DNA of 64,000 nucleotides from Longimicrobium sp. (GTDB lineage Bacteria > Gemmatimonadota > Gemmatimonadetes > Longimicrobiales > Longimicrobiaceae): contig DASVTZ010000157.1 of assembly GCA_036387335.1 (NCBI GenBank), positions 18,000 to 81,999 on the forward strand, read 5' to 3'. Positions 58,602 through 64,000 of the stretch are shown in pieces; positions within the stretch are counted from its first letter, which is position 1; each line of letters starts with the position of its first letter. The position numbers were made by a program, and so were the translations under genes. Below the pieces are notes generated by a model that was not told the DNA's origin, searched no databases, and saw nothing but the letters and a program-made list of their open reading frames with translations.

Positions 58602-60302
58602 TCACCCCGTCTTCCCCCTCCCCCGCCTCCTCCCCGACTCCCCCCGCACGTCCGTCATCAGGATGGTGACCACCAGGAACAGCCCCATCACCGCCGCCGC
58701 CAGAAAGAGCAGGATCGCGAGCCCCGGATACCCCATGATGCGGAATGGCGTGTCCACGCGCATCATCATCGCCGCGCCGATGATCAGCGCCGCGAGCACC
58801 AGGCCGACCGTGATGCGGTTGGAGATCTTCTGGAGCCCCTCCATCATCCACACCTCTTCCTTGACCCTGATCCCCACCTCCAGCTCGTTCTCCGCCACGG
58901 AGTCCAGCACGCGGTTCAGCCGGCCCGGGAGGCGCTGCACGAACTCGTTCAGCTCCAGCAGGTTGGCGAACATCGCGGCGGGCGATGCGTTACGAAGCAT
59001 CCGTTGCTGCATCACCTCCGACGAGTGGCGCCGGATGGCCGCGTTGGGGTCGAACTCGGGGTCCAGCGTGCGCCCCGCCTGGTCCAGCGCCAGGAAGGCC
59101 CGCCCCAGCGTGCTGATCTGGCTGGGTAGGATGATGCCCGATGTGGCCGCGATCTTGGTCAGCTCGATGACGACGCGTCCCAGCTCGATCTCCCGGGCGG
59201 TGGCGCCGTAGAAGCGGCTCACCAGCTCGGTCACCTCCCGCACGAACTTCTCCTCCTCCCACAGCCCCTCCAGCGGCGTCCCCATGGCGATGGAGATGCG
59301 CGCCGCCTCCTCGCCGTTGCCGTCCGCCACGGCGAGCATCAGGCGCAGCAGGTGGTCCTGCAGGGAGGGCGGAATGCGGCCGACCATCCCCAGGTCCAGC
59401 AGCGCGACGCGGCCGTCCGTCGTCACGAACACGTTGCCGGGGTGCGGGTCCGCGTGGAAGAAGCCGTCCACCAGGATCTGCTTGAGGTACGCCTGGAAGA
59501 GCTCCTCGGCCAGCGCGACCCCGTCGATCTCCATGTGCCGGAGCGGACTCAGCTCCGTGATCTTGCGGCCGCGCACGTACTCCATGGTGAGCACGCGCGT
59601 GCGGGTCAGCTCATCCATGGCGGAAGGGATCGCGATGCGGTCGAACTGCGCCAGGTTGCGCCCCAGAGTGGCGAGGTTGGCCGCTTCGCTCTTGTAGTTG
59701 AGCTCGTCCAGGATGTTGCGCCTGAACTCCTGGATCAGCCCCAGGACGCCGTAGCGCTGCCCCACCTCGGTGCGCCGCTCCGCCATCGCGGCGACCTCCT
59801 CCAGCGCGTCGAGGTCGTCGGTGATGCGATCGCGGACGCCGGGGCGCTGCACCTTGACCACCACCCGCCGCCCGTCGTGCAGCGTCGCCTGGTGCACCTG
59901 GCCCAGCGACGCCGCCGCCATGGCCTTGGGGTTGAACTCCGCGTACGCCTCGCCGATCGTCTTCCCCAGCTCCTCCTGGACGATGCGCTCCACCTCCTCG
60001 TACGGAAACGCCTCCAGCTTGTCCTGCAGGCGGGAGAGCGCATCGACGTACGCCTCGGGCACCAGGTCCGGGCGCGTGGAGAGGAGCTGGCCGAGCTTGA
60101 CGAAGGTGGGCCCCATCCGCTCCAGGTCCGCCGCGAGCGCCTCCGCTTCCGGCGCCGCGGCGGCGGTTTCGGCGGCGGTGGGCTCTTCCACGACGGCGTC
60201 CAGCCCGGCCGTGTTCACGATGTCGCTGCGGCCGTACTTGATGAACAGCTTCGCGAGCTCGGCGTAGAGCTTCAGGTGCTTCGGATTGAGCGAGATCCCC
60301 AT
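58602..60302 (-). CDS. ABC1/UbiB-like protein kinase-fold ATPase
   Basis: 566 residues from ATG at 60302. GPTFVKLGQLLSTRPDLVP is the KxGQ motif that replaces the usual kinase nucleotide loop in UbiB/ADCK proteins; AAASLGQVHQATL is the Ala-rich loop, VVKVQRPG the Lys strand and HADPHPGNVFV the catalytic-like loop, with LLDLGMVG as the DxG region. Two C-terminal membrane helices (ITVGLVLAALIIGAAMMM and LAILLFLAAAVMGLFLVV) anchor it. The family supports ubiquinone/isoprenoid lipid metabolism. A longer frame to 60380 lacks conservation. Confidence 0.93.
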   Translation of the reverse strand: MGISLNPKHLKLYAELAKLFIKYGRSDIVNTAGLDAVVEEPTAAETAAAAPEAEALAADLERMGPTFVKLGQLLSTRPDLVPEAYVDALSRLQDKLEAFPYEEVERIVQEELGKTIGEAYAEFNPKAMAAASLGQVHQATLHDGRRVVVKVQRPGVRDRITDDLDALEEVAAMAERRTEVGQRYGVLGLIQEFRRNILDELNYKSEAANLATLGRNLAQFDRIAIPSAMDELTRTRVLTMEYVRGRKITELSPLRHMEIDGVALAEELFQAYLKQILVDGFFHADPHPGNVFVTTDGRVALLDLGMVGRIPPSLQDHLLRLMLAVADGNGEEAARISIAMGTPLEGLWEEEKFVREVTELVSRFYGATAREIELGRVVIELTKIAATSGIILPSQISTLGRAFLALDQAGRTLDPEFDPNAAIRRHSSEVMQQRMLRNASPAAMFANLLELNEFVQRLPGRLNRVLDSVAENELEVGIRVKEEVWMMEGLQKISNRITVGLVLAALIIGAAMMMRVDTPFRIMGYPGLAILLFLAAAVMGLFLVVTILMTDVRGESGRRRGRGKTG

Positions 60303-60401
60303 GCCTATGCGTCGCCTTGGTGTGGGCGGAGCGCAGGCGCGCCCGCGGAAAGGGTGTACGCGCGCAAGCGCAGGAAGCATGCTCGGTTAGGGAACGGCGG
60401 G

Positions 60402-60477
60402 TCTCACGCGGAGGCGCGGAGGCACGGAGGAGGAACCGCAACTGCTTGGCTCACACAGAGACACAGAGGCACAGAGG
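60402..60477. repeat. M7 and M8 left halves
   Basis: CTCACGCGGAGGCGCGGAGG (60403-60422) then CTCACACAGAGACACAGAGG (60450-60469). Only left-type arms are present, so no hairpin forms, as if the right arms were lost. Confidence 0.75.
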
Positions 60478-60531
60478 AAAAGAGGGGAGCACGACTGGAC
60501 GGCCCGAGCGGTCGTTGGTTAGGATGGAGGG

Positions 60532-60813
60532 ATGAAAATCAACTTCAAGGAAACGCTCGCCGAGTACGGCCGCGTGGCGATCGCGGTGTACCTCGTCATC
60601 TTCGTGGCCACCCTGGTGGGAAGCTGGATGGCGATCCGGATGGGATGGCGACCGTCAGGAGCGGCGGGGAACGCGGGGACGTTTGCGGCGGCCTACCTCG
60701 CCACCAAGCTGACGCAGCCGCTCCGCATCGCCGCCACGCTGGTGCTCACGCCCGTGGTGGCAAAGGCGCACGAGCGAATCACGCGCGGACGCGGCCGTCG
60801 TCTGGACGCGTGA
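60532..60813 (+). CDS. DUF1279/FAM210-like small membrane protein
   Basis: 93 residues, with GGAGG 4 bases before ATG. KINFKETLAEYGRVAIAVYLVIFVATLVGSWMAIRMG is the DUF1279 pattern: a KExxxxYGxxAxxxYLxxF helix and a membrane segment. A second helix follows (FAAAYLATKLTQPLRIAATLVLTPVVAK). Eukaryotic FAM210 proteins are mitochondrial; bacterial functions are unknown. Probably an inner-membrane hairpin. It lies 55 bases upstream of the PAP2 gene and may be co-transcribed. Confidence 0.82.
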   Translation: MKINFKETLAEYGRVAIAVYLVIFVATLVGSWMAIRMGWRPSGAAGNAGTFAAAYLATKLTQPLRIAATLVLTPVVAKAHERITRGRGRRLDA

Positions 60814-60868
60814 TGCGCTGTACCACGGCGAGGGGCGCGGCGGTACGGATTTGGCTTTGCGCGTCCGC

Positions 60869-61543
60869 ATGAACAGACGCGATTCCAACGAAGGGATGTC
60901 CGGCCACGGGCGCGCGCTCGCCCTGGCGGCCGTGGCGCTGCTCGCCGGTGCGGGATTCGGGCGCCTCGCCGCGGCCGTTGCGCGCCGCGACACCGCGGAT
61001 GCCGACGAGGCGCTCCACGAGGCCACCGCCGTCGCCGAGGACCACCCGGTTCGCGAGGCCGCGGCCGCCATCGCGCCCGCGGGGAAGAAGCGGTATTACG
61101 TGCCCGCGGCCCTGTGTGCCTCGGCGGTCGTGCTGGCCGCGCCGGGCGCGCGCGAGCCCGGGGCGCTTCGCTCGCGTGGTGCGGGCGTGGGCGCGATCCT
61201 CCTGGCGGCCGCGGCGGCGCGAGGGCTCAACCCGGCGTTCGACCGCTGGCTTCCCCAGCCGCCACCGCCTCCGGGCCATCCTCCCGACCGCCCCGTCTTT
61301 CCGAGCGGCCACGCGTTCGGCCCCGGCGCCGTCTTCCTGGCGACCGCGTACGTGCTGGCGCGCGAGGGTCTGGCCCCTGCCGCCATCACCTTCCCGCTCG
61401 CCCTCACCGTTCCGCTCGTGATGTCCGGCGCGCGCGTGCTGGAGGAGAAGCACTGGGCATCCGACGTCGCCGGCGGGTACCTGGGCGGAATCGCGCTGTC
61501 GGCGGCGTGCCTGGCGGGCTACGAAGCCGCGCGCGGTTCTTAA
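60869..61543 (+). CDS. PAP2 family (phosphatidate phosphatase-like) membrane protein
   Basis: 224 residues from ATG at 60869 (60896 also possible). FPSGHAFGPGAVFLATAYVLA carries the SGH motif with catalytic His, and EEKHWASDVAGGYLGG the H-x-x-x-D motif of PAP2; the first motif (Lys/Arg around KKRYYV) is weak. Several hydrophobic stretches (ALALAAVALLAGAGFGRL, AITFPLALTVPLVM, GGIALSAACLAGY) predict integral membrane location. It may dephosphorylate lipid phosphates such as undecaprenyl diphosphate. Downstream is an M7 repeat. Confidence 0.85.
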   Translation: MNRRDSNEGMSGHGRALALAAVALLAGAGFGRLAAAVARRDTADADEALHEATAVAEDHPVREAAAAIAPAGKKRYYVPAALCASAVVLAAPGAREPGALRSRGAGVGAILLAAAAARGLNPAFDRWLPQPPPPPGHPPDRPVFPSGHAFGPGAVFLATAYVLAREGLAPAAITFPLALTVPLVMSGARVLEEKHWASDVAGGYLGGIALSAACLAGYEAARGS

Positions 61544-61550
61544 AACCTGC

Positions 61551-61640
61551 GTCTCACGCAGAGACGCGGAACAGCCTGGCTCACGCGAAGGCGCAGCGGC
61601 GAGAAGACCCTCTCTCTGCGACTCCGCGGCTCCGCGTGAG
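61551..61640. repeat. M7 inverted repeat
   Basis: CTCACGCAGAGACGCGGA (61553-61570) and CTCACGCGAAGGCGCAG (61580-61596) on the left, GCGACTCCGCGGCTCCGCGTGAG (61618-61640) on the right. It lies between the PAP2 gene and the convergent 39-codon ORF. Confidence 0.8.
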
Positions 61641-61651
61641 CCCCGCCGTTT

Positions 61652-61771
61652 TCAGACCGCACGCGGATACCCATTGAAGCCGCCACGACGCCAGCCGGAA
61701 AGGCCGGGAACGACACCACGCGGAGCGACGAAGGCGTTGACGAGCGGGAGGTTGATGATGATCTGCAGCAT
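61652..61771 (-). CDS. Candidate small peptide, 39 residues
   Basis: ATG at 61771, TGA at 61654-61652. The frame starts M-L-Q-I-I-I-N, runs through a hydrophobic stretch (IIINLPLVNAFVAP) and ends in a Gly/Arg/Trp-rich tail (SGWRRGGFNGYPRAV). GAGG lies 7 bases upstream of ATG in the minus-strand reading. The upstream 61800-61900 region is AT-richer and has TACAAT (minus strand, about 61859-61854). It could be a small membrane-active peptide, a leader or a RiPP-like precursor; there is no modifying enzyme nearby. No homologue is known to me. Confidence 0.5.
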   Translation of the reverse strand: MLQIIINLPLVNAFVAPRGVVPGLSGWRRGGFNGYPRAV

Positions 61772-61952
61772 GGCGGGCCTCGTGTGTGATAAGGAGTAGG
61801 GTCCATCGGGTTCGGCCACCTATAAGGCGAGGATCGGACCCTTTTGGCCCAGATTGTAAGTCGTTGCAGATCAACCGGATAGCAAAAAGGCTCGTCGCGG
61901 AACCGGCTCGCCTTCGGGATTCACGCGTCCCAAAGGCGGACACTCGGGCGAT
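61772..61952. other. Promoter-like, lower-GC intergenic region upstream of the 39-codon ORF
   Basis: Part of a 425-base gap before namZ. It has TACAAT on the minus strand near 61854-61859 and a GCCTTATAGGTGG minus-strand segment near 61820, but no -35 at the correct distance. No repeat module is present. No other ORF is convincing. Confidence 0.45.
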
Positions 61953-62131
61953 GCCCTCACCCCCGCTCGTTCCTCGCTGCCCCCTCTCCCGATAACAGGA
62001 GAGGGCTCCGCCCTCCCGTCATCGAGAGAGGGGGCGTTAAACTGCCCTGCGGCCCGCCCGTGTCGCGCGATGCCTCACGAGACCGCTTCAGCGGTCTTCG
62101 CGTCGTTCCAGCCGGGGGCTTCAGCCCCCGG
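61953..62131. repeat. M5 and M6 modules upstream of namZ
   Basis: M5 at 61953-62036 (reverse orientation: CCCTCACCCCCGCTCGTTCC, GATAACAGGAGAGGGCTCCG), M6 at 62080-62131 (GAGACCGCTTCAGCGGTCTT, TTCCAGCCGGGGGCTTCAGC). The namZ start is 66 bases further on. Confidence 0.85.
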
Positions 62132-62196
62132 TGTGGTACGCCCGCATACGCGCGCCTCGCATTGCAACGCCGCGCCCCCCGCCCTATGATCCCCGC

Positions 62197-63423
62197 ATGA
62201 AACGACACATCGCCCTCCCCGCGCTCCTGGTGCTGGCGTGTGCTCCCGCCGAGCCGGGTGCACCCGAGCCCGTTCAGACGACGACGATCCGCCCGGGCAT
62301 CGAAGTGTTCCTGGAGCGCCCGCCGGCGGCCGTCGTTGGGAAGCGGGTGGGGCTGATCACGAACCACACGGGCGTCGACAGGCAGGGCCGCAGCTCGGCC
62401 GACCTGCTCGCCGCATCGCCGCATTTCAGGCTGGTGTCGCTGTTCGGCCCCGAGCACGGCATCCGCGGCGTGCTCGCAGACGGCGACGTGGTTGCGTCCG
62501 GGCGCGACGAGAAGACGGGGCTTCCCGTGCACTCCCTCTACGGCGACACCCGCGAGCCGACCGAGGAGATGCTGCGCGACGTGGACGTGCTGGTCTTCGA
62601 CATCCAGGACGTGGGCGCGCGGACGTACACCTACGTCTCCACCATGGCGCTGGCGATGCAGGCGGCGAAGAAGAAGGGCATACCCTTCATCGTCCTCGAC
62701 CGCCCCAACCCCATCGGCGGCGAAGTGGTGGAGGGCGGGATGCTGGAGCCGAAGCACGCCACCTTCGTGGGGATGTACCCCATCGCCCTGCGCCACGGGA
62801 TGACGGCGGGCGAGCTGGCGCGGCTCTTCAACACCGAGTTCAACATCGGCGCCGACCTGACGGTGGTGCCGGTGGAGGGGTGGCGCCGCTCCACGTGGTT
62901 CGATGCCACTGGCCTCCCGTGGCTGAACCCGTCGCCCAACATCCGGCGGCTGGAGGCGGCGATCCATTACCCCGGCACCGTCCTCTTCGAGGGGACCAAC
63001 CTCTCCGAGGGCCGCGGCACCGACCTCCCCTTCGAGCAGGCGGGCGCCCCCTGGCTCGACGCCCCCGCCGTCGCCGCGGAGCTGAACCGGATGCGGCTTC
63101 CGGGCGTGCGCTTTGAGGCGGTGCGCTACCCGATCGGGAGCAGCGCGGCGAAGTACCCGGGCCAGACCGTCCCCGGCGTGCGCTTCATCCTGACCGATCG
63201 CGCCAGCTACCGCCCGGTCCGCACCGCGCTGATCGCCATCGACGCGATCCGCCGCCGCCATCCGCAGCACTTCCGCTGGAGCGGGACGATGGACCGGCTG
63301 GCCGGCACGGATCGCGTGCGCAGCGCCATCGAGGGCGGCACCCTTCCCGCGCTGCTGGCCGATTGGGATCGCCAGGCGGAGATCTTCCGCGTGAGCCGCG
63401 CGACGGCCCTCCTGTACAACTGA
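62197..63423 (+). CDS. namZ: Exo-beta-N-acetylmuramidase NamZ (DUF1343)
   Basis: 408 residues. The N-terminus LPALLVLACAP is a lipobox. KRVGLITNHTGVDRQGRSSADLL, then LFGPEHGIRG, VDVLVFDIQDVGARTYTYVSTM, FIVLDRPNPIGG and LFEGTNLSEGRGTDLPFEQ are the hallmark blocks of NamZ proteins, which cleave terminal non-reducing N-acetylmuramic acid from peptidoglycan fragments. Expected in the periplasm for cell-wall recycling or scavenging. No MurNAc transport or kinase genes lie within the window. Monocistronic or paired with the next unknown gene (29-base gap). Confidence 0.93.
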   Translation: MKRHIALPALLVLACAPAEPGAPEPVQTTTIRPGIEVFLERPPAAVVGKRVGLITNHTGVDRQGRSSADLLAASPHFRLVSLFGPEHGIRGVLADGDVVASGRDEKTGLPVHSLYGDTREPTEEMLRDVDVLVFDIQDVGARTYTYVSTMALAMQAAKKKGIPFIVLDRPNPIGGEVVEGGMLEPKHATFVGMYPIALRHGMTAGELARLFNTEFNIGADLTVVPVEGWRRSTWFDATGLPWLNPSPNIRRLEAAIHYPGTVLFEGTNLSEGRGTDLPFEQAGAPWLDAPAVAAELNRMRLPGVRFEAVRYPIGSSAAKYPGQTVPGVRFILTDRASYRPVRTALIAIDAIRRRHPQHFRWSGTMDRLAGTDRVRSAIEGGTLPALLADWDRQAEIFRVSRATALLYN

Positions 63424-63451
63424 CCCTGGAACGGCGGGCCTCCCTTTACCG

Positions 63452-63931
63452 ATGAAAGCCACGGATCTGGACGAGGTGCAGCGCATCCTCAAGGTGCTGC
63501 GCAGGCTGGCGCCGCACACGGTCTGGTTCGGCTCCGTGTCTGGCGAGACGGAGCAGGAATGGGAGTGGATGCTGGAGTCGCGTGCCGGCGGCCTCCCGTC
63601 GAACACCGAGATCACCGCGATGGAGATCACGGCGCGGCAGGGCGGCAACACGCGCACGGCGCCGCCCTTCATCGGCGCGACCACGGAGCGGCGGCACAAG
63701 GGCGTGCGCATGACGGTGGACGTGGGAAGCGCCCACCTCCGCTTGATGGCCCAGTCGCCGGGCCTGGCCCCCTTTGGCGCCTGGCTCCACTCCTTCTACG
63801 ACGACCTCGCTGCCCGCTACGCCGCCCAGGCCCCCGTCTGGGATCCCGAGCCCCCGCGCGTCGACACTGCCGAAATCGTGCGAACGCTGGACGAAGCCCG
63901 CGACCGCTGGTGCGGGAATGGAAGTGCGTGA
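63452..63931 (+). CDS. Protein of unknown function downstream of namZ
   Basis: 159 residues. It begins KATDLDEVQRILKVLRRLAPHTVWFGSVSGETEQEWEWMLESRAGGLPSNTEITAMEITARQGG, a helix then strand-rich stretch, and ends TAEIVRTLDEARDRWCGNG. No signal peptide, membrane helix or known catalytic motif. The only Cys is near the C-terminus. The last residues and the TGA stop (63929-63931) lie in an M9 repeat arm. Possibly co-transcribed with namZ. Not recognised. Confidence 0.7.
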   Translation: MKATDLDEVQRILKVLRRLAPHTVWFGSVSGETEQEWEWMLESRAGGLPSNTEITAMEITARQGGNTRTAPPFIGATTERRHKGVRMTVDVGSAHLRLMAQSPGLAPFGAWLHSFYDDLAARYAAQAPVWDPEPPRVDTAEIVRTLDEARDRWCGNGSA

Positions 63932-64000
63932 GTGCGTGAGTGCGTTAGTGCGCAGGTGGCCGCGTACTTCCCCCGTTTGTCATCCTGAGCGCCGCGCCGC
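63923..64000. repeat. Left half of an M9 element at the window end
   Basis: AGTGCGTGAGTGCGTGAGTG continues as GTGCGTTAGTGCG, then TGTCATCCTGAG at 63978-63989. The right half would lie beyond the window. Confidence 0.85.

Overview
The window is high-G+C bacterial chromosome (about 70% by eye) with short intergenic gaps, many predicted secreted proteins and lipoproteins, and dense families of short intergenic hairpin repeats. Gene content (ArsS-type radical SAM protein, very large multi-PAS hybrid kinase, DUF5916 outer-membrane protein, M56/BlaI pair, many secreted hydrolases) and the repeat style suggest a Gemmatimonadota member, possibly Longimicrobium-like. That assignment is inference: no rRNA or other marker gene is present. 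I found no rRNA, tRNA, CRISPR array, prophage or insertion sequence with a transposase.

Layout. 1-5.8 kb: a truncated serine hydrolase, an AhpD-like protein plus ArsS-like radical SAM pair, small secreted and membrane proteins (DUF1499, DUF2721), a TVP38/TMEM64 membrane protein and divergent MoaB. 6.0-13.3 kb: a two-gene phosphorelay, with a 1860-residue hybrid histidine kinase (3 GAF, 7 PAS) overlapping by 4 bases a receiver-GAF-kinase protein. 13.6-21 kb: a HicB/HicA-like pair, a CrtI-like oxidoreductase, an SDR, a KAS III-like thiolase-fold enzyme with a good promoter, a lipoprotein and ATP-dependent PEP carboxykinase. 21.4-26.6 kb: TetR, a secreted amidohydrolase, a cold-shock gene with a structured leader, and a secreted HExxH protein. 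26.8-28 kb: a lower-G+C island with a Clp-fold (SDH family) protease and a small partner. 28.2-34 kb: EttA, a secreted S15-type peptidase, and a TetR gene divergent from a retropepsin/PDZ protease across a palindromic operator. 34.3-41.1 kb: a BlaI-type repressor under a 33-bp dyad, an M56 protease fused to a beta-rich region and HEAT repeats, a secreted protein and a DUF5916 outer-membrane protein.

42.3-50.1 kb is the clearest metabolic locus. It encodes a two-domain aminobenzoyl-CoA (salicylyl-CoA type) monooxygenase/reductase, an SDR, an enoyl-CoA hydratase, an acyl-CoA dehydrogenase, an aryl-CoA ligase and a RidA deaminase, consistent with aerobic anthranilate (2-aminobenzoate) breakdown through CoA thioesters. 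50-64 kb holds a lipoprotein, an erythromycin-esterase-like protein, an M20 amidohydrolase, a HigB/HigA-like module, an alcohol dehydrogenase with an unknown partner opposite a Gly/Ser-rich protein, a UbiB-like kinase, a FAM210-like membrane protein, a PAP2 phosphatase, a previously uncalled 39-codon ORF, NamZ muramidase and an unknown protein.

The most distinctive signal is intergenic. At least seven short repeat families, most of them hairpin-forming, recur in fixed order, sit directly before genes or at convergent gene ends, and in three cases supply the stop codon of a gene.
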